The notes below the pieces were generated by a model, which saw nothing but the letters and a program-made list of their open reading frames with translations, was not told the DNA's origin and did not search any database. Below, in pieces: positions 21,441-31,475 of a stretch of 64,000 nt of DNA. The position numbers and the translations under genes were made by a program. Origin of the DNA: Muribaculaceae bacterium Zag1 (GTDB taxonomy: Bacteria; Bacteroidota; Bacteroidia; Bacteroidales; Muribaculaceae); NCBI GenBank assembly GCA_002633115.1, contig NWBJ01000045.1, positions 23,739 through 87,738 of the forward strand. Direction: 5' to 3'. Numbering within the stretch: position 1 is the stretch's first letter; each line of letters begins with the position of its first letter.

Positions 21441-23348
21441 TCATTTTACATTCACTTTTTGAGCTTGATTGCCGCAGCGCACAATATACACGCCGCTCGG
21501 CACGGAGATCGACTCGGCCATTGACTTGGCGCGTAGCGAGCCGTCGATGCCGTAGACCTCCACTGGAGCCTTAGCGCCCGTCACGCGGATAGCGCCACAG
21601 TCGCCAACGGCCTTAAATGCTTGGTCAACAGCCACGCTCTCAATGCCAGCGGGCAGGTCGAGAGGCACTCTCTGGGTGTTGATCACCTCACACTGAGCCG
21701 GATTGCTGGTGCTGAAGTATGACACGAATACGCATGCCCACATATCCTCGGGCTTATTGTAGACGTATCGGCCAGATGTCAAGTCCGGGATTACATAACT
21801 GAACGATCCGCTATAATCCTTGGTCAAGTCGATTGCAGTGCCCCAGCAGCCGGTGGCATTGCCGCGATACACGTGATTATGGGTCCAATCGATGGTACCG
21901 TCGTAGCTCTGTTGGCGACCAGCGATATTGTCCTCCATCACATAGATATTGAGGCGTACCTCGCGATCAGAGAGAGTGGCGAGCGGCGAGGCAGTAATGT
22001 CAAAGGTAATGGTGCGCGAGGCAGCGTCATAAGATGCCTCGGCTCCCAATTCTACTATGGCTGGCAAAGCGAGGGCCGAATTGATGGCACTCTTTACGGT
22101 GATGGCATCAGACGGGAACATCACCGGGGTGTAACTGCCCGAGGTGAGCACGGTGCGGTCGAGCATGATGGCCGGAGCATAGGTGCTGCCGTTGTAGAAC
22201 CATACATAATTCTCGTCATCCTGGGTTGTGAGGAAGTCGGTCTCATATCCGGCATGATGGGACACCCATACCACATTGTCGCCAACCTCCTCCATCACTT
22301 GCTCGAGCACCTCATCGGCTGCCGGGCAGTTGACGCATGCTTGGGTGGTGAAATGCTCCATCAGCACTGTGCGCTGCTTGGTACCAGCCAGCACTGAGAA
22401 TCGGCCAGTCCAGCTGTTGTTGCTGAGCGTGGGGTCGTCACTGTCAGATGGGGTCAAGGTAAGCACAACATCAACATCGCCAGCCATATCGGCCGTGACG
22501 GGGAGACCCATATTGAGTTCTGCCGTCTGACATGAGCCCAGGTCGCAAGCAAAGGTGCCAGTGAGGGTTTGGCTCTCTGCCTCGCCATAAGACACCACTG
22601 CCTCATAATCAATCGCTGTGAGTGACTGGGCACCGCTGTTGTAGATAAAAGCCGACAGGGCGCAGTCGGCACCGGGATAACCGAAATTGTCAAGTTGTCC
22701 GTCGAGTATCTCTATGTCATTGGCTGGCAGGTTTTCGCCCTCGATATACAGGCCGATGCAATTGGCATAGCCCGAGGCATTGACAATGTATGCCCCATTG
22801 TTGGAATAATAACCATACAGGTCGTTGGTGCCAGTGATGGTAAGGCGCGTGTCGGCGCCCTCAACGATTGGACGGCTCGACGAACTGGTAGCCACTTGGT
22901 ATCCCACATACAGTTCTTCACCTCCGGTGATGGTATAAGGTGCGTCAAGCTCTATATCGTAAACCACGGGGGTGGTAGAATCCTCGGCCGAGACCACATC
23001 GGCATCTTGCTGATACTCGAAGTAGCCGTCTTCGCGGCAGTCCTTGGTGATATTGATTTTGAAGTTGGGACGTGAGCGGAAAGTGCCTAGCACTACCCTC
23101 ACTTTGGTGATTTTTGCGCCATTGTACAGGGCGGTGCGTTCGGCTGGCAGACAGATGTAGGCAAACGAGGTAGTTGAGCCAGTCGAGATAGTTCCCACCG
23201 AGGCATCAGTCGGCACATAAGTGAATAACATCTCTTCTGCCTCGGCACGGCTTGCCTCAGGTGCCTTTGCGGGCTGGATGTCAACCTGGGCCGATGTGGC
23301 AAGCGCCATGCATGCCATCATGGGCAATAATATGTGTTTAAGTTTCAT
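21441..23348 (-). CDS. Omp28-like secreted protein with T9SS-type tail
   Basis: RTVLMEHFTTQACVNCPAADEVLEQV; GVYIVRCGNQAQKVNVK. Confidence 0.82.
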   Translation of the reverse strand: MKLKHILLPMMACMALATSAQVDIQPAKAPEASRAEAEEMLFTYVPTDASVGTISTGSTTSFAYICLPAERTALYNGAKITKVRVVLGTFRSRPNFKINITKDCREDGYFEYQQDADVVSAEDSTTPVVYDIELDAPYTITGGEELYVGYQVATSSSSRPIVEGADTRLTITGTNDLYGYYSNNGAYIVNASGYANCIGLYIEGENLPANDIEILDGQLDNFGYPGADCALSAFIYNSGAQSLTAIDYEAVVSYGEAESQTLTGTFACDLGSCQTAELNMGLPVTADMAGDVDVVLTLTPSDSDDPTLSNNSWTGRFSVLAGTKQRTVLMEHFTTQACVNCPAADEVLEQVMEEVGDNVVWVSHHAGYETDFLTTQDDENYVWFYNGSTYAPAIMLDRTVLTSGSYTPVMFPSDAITVKSAINSALALPAIVELGAEASYDAASRTITFDITASPLATLSDREVRLNIYVMEDNIAGRQQSYDGTIDWTHNHVYRGNATGCWGTAIDLTKDYSGSFSYVIPDLTSGRYVYNKPEDMWACVFVSYFSTSNPAQCEVINTQRVPLDLPAGIESVAVDQAFKAVGDCGAIRVTGAKAPVEVYGIDGSLRAKSMAESISVPSGVYIVRCGNQAQKVNVK

Positions 23349-23351
23349 GTT

Positions 23352-23382
23352 GGTTTTTGGTTTTTAGTTTTTGGCTTTTGGC
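23352..23382. repeat. Period-7 tract upstream of the Omp28-like gene (minus strand)
   Basis: GGTTTTT GGTTTTT AGTTTTT GGCTTTT GGC in phase. Confidence 0.75.
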
Positions 23383-23395
23383 ATTATAGCCCCCA

Positions 23396-25297
23396 TCATC
23401 TTATGCAGATTTTCTTATTAGTCTGTCCAAAGCTCAGGATATAGAAGCCCGGACGCAATGTCGCGGTTTCACCGGCTCTCAAGTTGGCTGCCACACGGCC
23501 ATCAAGAGTAATCACTTGGCCAGAGGCAAGGGCGGTAAACACCCGACCATCCAAAGCATAAGCCGCAGTGCTGTCGCTATTGACACTGCTCACCCCGTTG
23601 TATCCTGGAATGTCAGCTATATATGGCAGGTCGAGACGCAACTCGGTAGCATTTAGCACCTCGGCTTGCAATGGGTCGGCACCGTCATAGTAGCTGAAGA
23701 AGCCCACAATGCTCAGATTGCGTGAATCAACCACACCGTTGAGAGACAGAGTGAAGCGAGGGATATCGTCAGTAAAGATATCGAGATCTTTCCTTACTCC
23801 CCAAGCATCGCCGAGGCTGCTGCGAGCCACGCGATTGTGGGTGAATGAGCGATAGTTGTCGGCGCCTTTCTGGTAGCCCACAACGCTATCCTCAACCAGC
23901 ACGGCATTAAAATAGGTGGTACGCCCCTCAATCAGGCCATCCATGACTCGGAAAAGCAGGTCAAAGCTTACCTCATATTTCTCCTCGTCGACCTTAACAT
24001 TGTCAAGCCAGAGCTCAACGCAGGCCGGGATTTCAAACATCTCCTTGCAAAGCGCTCCGGTGTTTTCATAAGGATAGGTGATGGGGATATCCACATCGTC
24101 GTCATACTGGGTGCGGTCCATCATCACAGCCGGGAGCTGCATAGCGTAGGGCCAATAGAAAAATTGGAAATCATTGATGATTGGCGAGGTGAGTTCGTCG
24201 CTATCGGCATAGTGGCGCACCTGGATTACATTGTCGTATCCCACATACTTAGCGGCAGCCTCAAGGCGCTCATAAGCGGTAACCGAGGTCACATCGTAGA
24301 TTGACATCAAGCTCTCCATCAGCACTTTGCGCGGAGCCGCATCAGCTAAGCATGTATAGGTGACAGTGGCCGAATTGTTGTCGGGGTATTGGTCAATTGC
24401 TCCACGGGGGTCTATGTCTAAGGCTACCTTGACGCGGCCAGCCATCTCATCGACATTGTTGACATCGTAGGTAAAGACATCAAAGGCCCCGGGAGCCAAC
24501 TCTTTGTCGACCGAAATCACTTCGCCCTCATAGCTCATCTCTCCTTGTTCCGGATCGGTGTACGATACAAACACAGCGGCGCTATATCCGCTCAGGGTCG
24601 CTGAGCCATTGTTCTTGACCATGGCGCTGATGGTGATGGTGTGGCCCGAGTAGCCGTAACGGTCAGTCCACGAGCGCACAAGCTCTAAGTCGTAGGCTGG
24701 AGCATTGTCGCCCTCGATCACCAAGATGATGGGATTGACATAGCCCGACGAGCGGCAAGGGCTCGTCCCATCATCGAGGGTATAACCCGTGATGTCGTTG
24801 AGGCCAGTCTTCACCGGGTAGTCGGCCGCATAAGCCCAAGGATACTGGTCGGCAGTAGCATCAACCTGATAGCCAACGTATATCGGCTTGCCCGCCTCAA
24901 TCTGATAGGGTTCGGCCAGAGCTACCGTATTCCAGGCCGGAGCCGACGCTGTGCCAGGAGTGATTTCGCCCGTCTGCTGATATTCGTACGATGAATTTGA
25001 GAGATAGTCGGTGGTGATGTTTAGGCTGAAATTAGTGTTTGGCGACTTGCGGCATGAGCCCACGGCAAACTTTACGGCTGTAATCTTGCAACCGTCAAGC
25101 ACCTGGGTATATGCCGATGAGAGGCCCACGTAGGAGAAATGTGTGGTGCGTCCCGCCGACTTGGTGAGCGACAATTCGGCATCCTCGGGACAATAGGCGT
25201 AATGGATTTCTCCGGCATGCGCCCATCCGCTCAAAGCAAAGGCTGCGAGGGACACGAGCATCGCCCTCGATAGGTTTTTAGGTAAAGATTTTGTCAT
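23396..25297 (-). CDS. Omp28-like paralogue with T9SS-type tail
   Basis: Architecture parallel to 21441-23348; RKVLMESLMSIYDVTSV; GFYILSFGQTNKKICIR. Confidence 0.75.
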   Translation of the reverse strand: MTKSLPKNLSRAMLVSLAAFALSGWAHAGEIHYAYCPEDAELSLTKSAGRTTHFSYVGLSSAYTQVLDGCKITAVKFAVGSCRKSPNTNFSLNITTDYLSNSSYEYQQTGEITPGTASAPAWNTVALAEPYQIEAGKPIYVGYQVDATADQYPWAYAADYPVKTGLNDITGYTLDDGTSPCRSSGYVNPIILVIEGDNAPAYDLELVRSWTDRYGYSGHTITISAMVKNNGSATLSGYSAAVFVSYTDPEQGEMSYEGEVISVDKELAPGAFDVFTYDVNNVDEMAGRVKVALDIDPRGAIDQYPDNNSATVTYTCLADAAPRKVLMESLMSIYDVTSVTAYERLEAAAKYVGYDNVIQVRHYADSDELTSPIINDFQFFYWPYAMQLPAVMMDRTQYDDDVDIPITYPYENTGALCKEMFEIPACVELWLDNVKVDEEKYEVSFDLLFRVMDGLIEGRTTYFNAVLVEDSVVGYQKGADNYRSFTHNRVARSSLGDAWGVRKDLDIFTDDIPRFTLSLNGVVDSRNLSIVGFFSYYDGADPLQAEVLNATELRLDLPYIADIPGYNGVSSVNSDSTAAYALDGRVFTALASGQVITLDGRVAANLRAGETATLRPGFYILSFGQTNKKICIR

Positions 25298-25451
25298 CTA
25301 TTGGAGTTAAAAAAGATAAATTTAAGTTTTTTAATTGGTTCTGAACGCAAAGATAGGTATAAAAGTCGAATGAAACAATTTGAATTTCCAATAAATCTAT
25401 TGAGAAAACATAAAAAAAATGCTATCTTTGCAGAAACATTATTCTTTGACT

Positions 25452-26414
25452 ATGGACCAACTAATCGATGCCCTCAAAAAGGAGGCAATATACTTTCCGC
25501 CCGAAGAGACTGTAAGACGTTTTCTAGACCTCGGCGAACGACGTTACTATCCAGCCAAAAGCTACATTATCGCCCCGGAAACCCTCAACGATTCGCTGTA
25601 TCTGACCATGGTCGGAACAATCAGAGTGGGATGGTTTGACTCACAAAAAGAGAATACATTCGGCTTTGGCAGCACCGGCACTTTCTTCCTGTCGCCTCGC
25701 AGCTTCATGGGACGCGAAAAAGCCCATTATTTCCTTGAGACTTGCACCGAGTGCGCAATGATGGCTTGGTCTAAAGCCACTGTTATGCAAGTGCTTGAGG
25801 ATGAGCCGCTACTGGCCAAATGGCTTTTCTTCTTGTGCATCTCTCAGTTCTACGGAGCCGAGATGAAATCCTATGTAATCAAGGGCACAGCCAAAAATCG
25901 CTATGATACGCTGGTCAACGGCTCGGGTCGCGAACAGATGAAGCACATGGCCAAGCGCCCCGACATCCTCAAGCTAGTGTCGTCAAAGGTCCTCGCCTCA
26001 TACCTCGGCGTGTCACCATCCTACCTGTCTAATATCCGCAAGGAATCGCTCAAGGGCGGAGCAGACAAGGAATCGCAGGGCATATCGGTCAAGGCAAGGA
26101 AACCGCGCGCCAGCAATGTTGCCAAAGCCGCTACGGCCAATGGTGCCATCAATGGTGCCAAAACGACAAGCGCCAATGGTGCCAATATTGGTGCCACCAA
26201 AGAAGAGAGGCTCGCCACAGTGCTGCGATACTTGAGCGCCACGCCGCCCCTATCCTTCCAAGCCATCGCCGAGGTCACGGGCTACGGGCTGCGTTCGATC
26301 AAGCGTTACTCGGCAGAATTGCAAGCCTCGGGAGCCATTTCGCGCTCGGGCGCAACGCGCTCTGGACATTGGATTGTCAACGCCCCAAAGCCGGAATCGA
26401 GTGGGGAGATGTAA
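25452..26414 (+). CDS. Crp/Fnr-like transcriptional regulator with an extra C-terminal winged-helix-like region
   Basis: Cyclic-nucleotide-binding-like N-terminus; HTH SSKVLASYLGVSPSYLSNIRKE; Asn-Gly-Ala linker; LSFQAIAEVTGYGLRSIKRYSAEL. TATCTTTGC box lies in the ORF-track 5' extension. Confidence 0.8.
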   Translation: MDQLIDALKKEAIYFPPEETVRRFLDLGERRYYPAKSYIIAPETLNDSLYLTMVGTIRVGWFDSQKENTFGFGSTGTFFLSPRSFMGREKAHYFLETCTECAMMAWSKATVMQVLEDEPLLAKWLFFLCISQFYGAEMKSYVIKGTAKNRYDTLVNGSGREQMKHMAKRPDILKLVSSKVLASYLGVSPSYLSNIRKESLKGGADKESQGISVKARKPRASNVAKAATANGAINGAKTTSANGANIGATKEERLATVLRYLSATPPLSFQAIAEVTGYGLRSIKRYSAELQASGAISRSGATRSGHWIVNAPKPESSGEM

Positions 26415-26444
26415 TAAACCGAGGGTGGGGAGCGTTAATAAGGG

Positions 26445-29400
26445 GTGAAATTGAAGCGCGGAGCATATATGAATCTCGGCGCCGCCTTGCTTGTGGCAAT
26501 GGTGGCTCTGTTGTTGTGCGGCTGCAATCCCCACAAGAAAAACACTGCGGCCGCGCGCCAATACACGGCCTTTATCACCCGCTACAATATATATTACAAC
26601 GGCGACAAGCACTACAAGGAGACGCTTGCCGACATGGAGAGCAAATACGAAGACGACTACACGCGCTGGGTATTCATGCACCCCATCGAGGCCAAGGCCG
26701 ACGAGAAGGCCCCCCAGCCCTCGGGCAGCTTTGACCGCTCGATCGAGAAGGCCCAAAAGGCTATCCAGGTGCGCTCGATCAAGAAAAAGCCACAGCGCAA
26801 CAGCAAGAAAGCGTCAGACCCGGAATACAAGGCTTGGCTCAAGAGAGACGAGTACAACCCGTTTCTCCACAATGCTTGGATGATGATGGGTCGGGGACAA
26901 TATTACAATGGCGACTTCCTCGGCGCTGCCTCCACCTTTTTCTATGTCACCAAGCACTTCACCTGGCTCCCCAACACTGTCACCGAGGCAAAGCTGTGGC
27001 AAGCCCAGAGCTACCTGGGCCTCGACTGGCTGTATGAGGCAGAACTAATCCTCACGCGCATCAAACCCGAGCAACTCGACAACAAGTCGCTCAAAAACCT
27101 GTATAATTTCTGCTACGCCGACTTCCTGATCAAGAGCAAGGAATACGAAAAAGCCCTACCCTACCTGCTCGACGCCATCAAGGGCGCCAAGGGAGCCCAA
27201 AAGACGCGCCTATATTTCTTGCTCGGCCAAGTCTATGCCCATCTTGACCGCAAGCAAGAGGCTTACAAGGCATTCAAGAAGGCTGGCAGCTCGCAAAGCA
27301 CCAGCTACCGCACCAAGCTCAACGCCCGCATCAAGCAGAGCGAGGTGTACACCGGCGCAAACATAGAGCCCGAGGTCAAAGCCCTCAAGCGCATGACCCG
27401 CTATGACCGCAACAAGGACTACCTCGACCAGATATACTATGCCATAGGCAACCTGTACCTGTCGCGCGGCGACACCATCAAAGCCATTGAGAATTACGAA
27501 CTTGCTGCCGAAAAGAGCACCCGCTCGGGCATCGAGAAAGCTATCTCGCAGATTACCCTCGGCACCCTGTATTTCGACATGCGCAATTACGAGAAGGCTC
27601 AGCCGTGCTATGCCGAGGCTGTGCCCATGCTCCCGGAGTCATACCCCAACTATCCCCTGCTCAAGCGCCGCAGCGACGTACTTGACGAATTGGCCGTGTA
27701 CTCGCAAAATGTCAACCTGCAGGATTCGCTTTTGCGCCTCGCCGCCATGCCCGAGGACCAGCGCAACGCCGTCATCGACAAGATCATCGAAGACCTGAAA
27801 AAGAAGGAAAAAGAAGAGGCTGAAGCTGCCAAACGCGAGGAATACCTGGCCCAGCAAGCCGCCCAGGGCAACCAGCTGCAAGACCAAAACAGCCGAGAGT
27901 TCAACATCAACACTGACGATTCCTGGTATTTCTACAATTCCACCACCAGGCAGTCGGGCAAGACCGAGTTCCAGAAGAAATGGGGCGCCCGCAAGCTCGA
28001 AGACGACTGGAGGCGTAGGAACAAGGCATCATTCAACACCAGCGACTTTGACGCTGACGAGGAGGATGAGGAAGGCGAAGAAGGAGAAGAAAAGCCCGAA
28101 CTCACCCCTGAGGAGGCCGAAGAAAAGGAGAAGCTCGAGGCAGCCAGTGATCCGCACAATCGCGAATATTACTTGGCTCAAATCCCATTCACTGATGAGG
28201 AGAAGGCCAATGCCCACGAGATTATCCAGGACGGCCTGTACAATATGGGCCTTATCCTCAAGGACAAGCTTGAGGATTTCCCGGCAGCACAAGCCATCTG
28301 GGACCGTCTGCTGCGCGACTATCCGGACAATGTGTACCGCCTCGATGTGTATTATAATCTATATTTGATGTATATGCGCCTGGGCGATACAGCTCGCGCC
28401 GAGACGTATAGACAGTTGATTCTTAAGGACTTCCCAGAGTCGCCTTATGGCTTGGCTCTCAAGAATCCCAACTATATTGAGAATCTGCGCCAGATGGACA
28501 CCAAGCAGCAAGAGCTGTACGACCAGACCTATCAGGACTATCTCGACAATCGCAACGAGCGCGTGCACCAGGCCTACCAGACAATGATGGAGGAATACCC
28601 GCTGAGCAAGATTATGCCCAAGTTTATGTTCCTCGATGCTCTGGCTTATGTCACTGAGAAGAAGCCGGAGGAGTTCAACGCCGTGCTGCGCGACCTGCTC
28701 GACCGCTATCCTCAGACCGACATCACTCCTATCGCCTCGGCATGGCTCAAGGGCATGGCCCAAGGGCGCCAGCTGCAGACCTCGACTGAGGGCAAGAATA
28801 TGCGCGGCATGCTGTGGGATATCCATCTGAGCAACGACTCGGCAGCATTTGCCAACGACAGCATCGCGGCCGCCTTTGAGATCAACGAGGAATCGCCCCA
28901 GCTGCTGGTGCTGGTGTTCCCGACCGACCAGGTGTCGGCCAATGAGCTGCTATATGAGGTGGCGAGGTTTAATTTCAGTTCGTTTGTGGTCAAGGACTTT
29001 GACCTGGAGATGATGAACTTTGGGCGCCTCGGCATGCTTGTGATCCGTGGATTTGACAACCAGAAGGAACTGAACCATTACCGCTCGGTAATGGCCTCAA
29101 GCGCCATATTCAAGCTGCCGCCGGGAGTGCAGCCCATAGCCATATCTGCCAAGAATTTTGAGACCCTGCTGCGCGAGGGGCGCACATTTGACGACTATTT
29201 CCGCTTCCTGCAGGAGCAGAACTATGTCGATGCCCAGGCCGACCTGCTCCAGCCCACCGAGATCGAGACCCTCGACGAGGCCGAGGAGGCCGAGGCCATC
29301 CGCGCCGAGGAAGCGAGCGAGCCAATCGACACAATCGAGCAGCCAGCCCAGCAGCAACCAGATCAGCAGCTCCAGCAGCAACCCGATCAGGGCACCACTG

Positions 29401-29576
29401 TGCCTGGCGCTTCGGGCGCCAGTAGCGGCCCTGCCGCCGGTGCCAGTAGCGGCCCTGCCGCCGGCGCCGGTCAGCAACCGGCTGCCAAGCCAGCCACCCA
29501 GCCAACCACCACCCCAGCCACCACCCCAGCTATCCCTGACGGCAGCGAGGGCGATGACCCACTGCTCGACGATTAA
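26445..29576 (+). CDS. porW: PorW/SprE-like TPR lipoprotein (T9SS-associated)
   Basis: Lipobox LLLCGC; FITRYNIYYNGDKHYKE; NPFLHNAWMMMGRGQYYNGDFLGAASTF; multiple TPRs. Confidence 0.75.
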   Translation: MKLKRGAYMNLGAALLVAMVALLLCGCNPHKKNTAAARQYTAFITRYNIYYNGDKHYKETLADMESKYEDDYTRWVFMHPIEAKADEKAPQPSGSFDRSIEKAQKAIQVRSIKKKPQRNSKKASDPEYKAWLKRDEYNPFLHNAWMMMGRGQYYNGDFLGAASTFFYVTKHFTWLPNTVTEAKLWQAQSYLGLDWLYEAELILTRIKPEQLDNKSLKNLYNFCYADFLIKSKEYEKALPYLLDAIKGAKGAQKTRLYFLLGQVYAHLDRKQEAYKAFKKAGSSQSTSYRTKLNARIKQSEVYTGANIEPEVKALKRMTRYDRNKDYLDQIYYAIGNLYLSRGDTIKAIENYELAAEKSTRSGIEKAISQITLGTLYFDMRNYEKAQPCYAEAVPMLPESYPNYPLLKRRSDVLDELAVYSQNVNLQDSLLRLAAMPEDQRNAVIDKIIEDLKKKEKEEAEAAKREEYLAQQAAQGNQLQDQNSREFNINTDDSWYFYNSTTRQSGKTEFQKKWGARKLEDDWRRRNKASFNTSDFDADEEDEEGEEGEEKPELTPEEAEEKEKLEAASDPHNREYYLAQIPFTDEEKANAHEIIQDGLYNMGLILKDKLEDFPAAQAIWDRLLRDYPDNVYRLDVYYNLYLMYMRLGDTARAETYRQLILKDFPESPYGLALKNPNYIENLRQMDTKQQELYDQTYQDYLDNRNERVHQAYQTMMEEYPLSKIMPKFMFLDALAYVTEKKPEEFNAVLRDLLDRYPQTDITPIASAWLKGMAQGRQLQTSTEGKNMRGMLWDIHLSNDSAAFANDSIAAAFEINEESPQLLVLVFPTDQVSANELLYEVARFNFSSFVVKDFDLEMMNFGRLGMLVIRGFDNQKELNHYRSVMASSAIFKLPPGVQPIAISAKNFETLLREGRTFDDYFRFLQEQNYVDAQADLLQPTEIETLDEAEEAEAIRAEEASEPIDTIEQPAQQQPDQQLQQQPDQGTTVPGASGASSGPAAGASSGPAAGAGQQPAAKPATQPTTTPATTPAIPDGSEGDDPLLDD

Positions 29577-29660
29577 CAATCCCCGCGCTTCACTTGTTAC
29601 TACCATAGCCCCTCGCGGAGCTACCTTATCACTAATCACTTATACCTTATACTTATCCTC

Positions 29661-31223
29661 GTGGTCAACAACAAATACCGTATCCTCTGGGCCGACGATG
29701 AGATCGACCTCCTTAAGCCCCATTTGCTCTTCCTCAGAAACAAGGGCTACATAGTAGACATTGCCAACAATGGCCGCGACGCCCTCGACCTCGTGGCCAT
29801 CGACCCTACCATCGACCTGGCTATCCTCGATGAGAATATGCCCGGCCTCACCGGCTTGGAGACACTGAGCCAAATCAAGCAGGCGCGCCCCGAGCTGCCC
29901 GTGGTGATGATCACCAAGAGCGAGGAGGAAAACATTATGGACCAAGCCGTGGGCAACAAGATAGCCGACTATCTGATCAAGCCGGTCAACCCCAATCAGA
30001 TACTATTGGCTATCAAGAAGATACTGCATGGCGGCCAATTGGTGTCGCAGCAAGCCTCGACCGACTACCGCCAAGAATTTGCCAACATATCCACCCAAAT
30101 CAACAACGCCTCGACCATCGAGGATTGGAGCGAACTCTATTCCAAGCTGGTCTATTGGGAGATGGAGCTCGCCTCGGCCGAGACAAATATGGACGAGATG
30201 CTGGCTCTGCAGCGCGAAGAGGCCAACAGCGAGTTTGGCAAATTCGTCAAGCGTCACTATGAAAAATGGGTATCAGCCGATGGCATCTGCGAGGGCGCCC
30301 CGCTGATGTCCCCCCAGCTGATACCTAAGAAGGTGTTTCCGATGCTCGACGAGGGTGAAAAGGTTTTCTTCATCGTCATCGACAACTTCCGCCTCGACCA
30401 ATGGCGCACAATCAAGCCCCTCCTCGCCGAGAGTTTCACTTTTGACGAGCAGCTCTATTGCGCCATGCTCCCAACTGCCACGCAATACGCCCGCAATGCC
30501 ATTTTCTCGGGCCTGATGCCTCTGCAAATTGAGAAAATGTTCCCCGAACTATGGGTCGATGAGGATTCAGAGGAAGGCAAAAATCTCAACGAATCGCCGC
30601 TGGTAGCCACCCTGTTTGAGCGCTATCGCCGCAAGTGCAGCTTCACATACAACAAGCTCAACGATTCGGTGGCCTGCGAGAAGCTGCTGCGCGAGTATTC
30701 GCGCCTCGAGGATGCCGACTTCAATATAATAGTGGTGAATTTCATCGACATGATGAGCCATGCGCGCACCGAATCGAAGATGATACGCGAACTGGCTGGC
30801 ACCAATGCCGCCTACCGCTCGATCACTGAGTCTTGGTTCCGCCACTCGCCCATCCTCGACATCTTCCGCCGCATAGCCGAGAAGGGCCACAAGATAGTGC
30901 TCACCACCGACCATGGCACCATACGCGTAGAGACACCCGTCAAGGTAGTTGGCGACAAGAACACCAACACCAACCTGCGCTACAAGGTCGGCAAGAATCT
31001 CAACTATCCGCAAAAGCAGGTCTATGAGGTGAAGCGCCCTGAGCAATTCGGGCTGCCATCGCCCAACATCTCATCGACCTACATCTTTGCCACTGGTCGC
31101 GACTTCTTTGCCTACCCCAACAACTACAATTACTACGTGCAATACTACACGGGCACCTTCCAGCACGGCGGCATCTCCCTCGAAGAAATGCTCGTCCCCC
31201 TCGTCGCCCTCACCCCCAAGTAA
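29661..31223 (+). CDS. porX: PorX-like response regulator with PglZ domain (GTG start)
   Basis: Receiver RILWADDEIDLLKPHLLFLRNKGY...LAILDENMPGLTGLETL; PglZ-like KVFFIVIDNFRLDQWRTIKPLL. Confidence 0.88.
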   Translation: MVNNKYRILWADDEIDLLKPHLLFLRNKGYIVDIANNGRDALDLVAIDPTIDLAILDENMPGLTGLETLSQIKQARPELPVVMITKSEEENIMDQAVGNKIADYLIKPVNPNQILLAIKKILHGGQLVSQQASTDYRQEFANISTQINNASTIEDWSELYSKLVYWEMELASAETNMDEMLALQREEANSEFGKFVKRHYEKWVSADGICEGAPLMSPQLIPKKVFPMLDEGEKVFFIVIDNFRLDQWRTIKPLLAESFTFDEQLYCAMLPTATQYARNAIFSGLMPLQIEKMFPELWVDEDSEEGKNLNESPLVATLFERYRRKCSFTYNKLNDSVACEKLLREYSRLEDADFNIIVVNFIDMMSHARTESKMIRELAGTNAAYRSITESWFRHSPILDIFRRIAEKGHKIVLTTDHGTIRVETPVKVVGDKNTNTNLRYKVGKNLNYPQKQVYEVKRPEQFGLPSPNISSTYIFATGRDFFAYPNNYNYYVQYYTGTFQHGGISLEEMLVPLVALTPK

Positions 31224-31384
31224 AGACCATAAGGACATAAAGACCGTAAGGACATAAAGACCATAAGGACAAAAGGGACGTAAGGATTTAATAAAAAAGT
31301 CCCAACCTCCTTTCTGTCCTTACCCTCTTATGTACTTATGCCTCTTATGTTCTTATGGTCTCTTATGTCCTTACGGTCTTTTTT
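31222..31384. repeat. Family A long hairpin
   Basis: aaagaccataaggacataaagaccgtaaggacataaagacc ... ttatggtctcttatgtccttacggtctttt. Confidence 0.9.
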
Positions 31385-31475
31385 GTTAAATTACTTATAA
31401 AAATAGGGGAGGGGTGGTGCAATTGGAGATTAATTCGTAACTTTGCAGGATTTTTACGCGTAACCAATCATTGAA

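Noticed and set aside
25419-25451. N-terminal extension of the Crp-like regulator
   Set aside because: Contains a TATCTTTGC box; ATG 25452 fits better.
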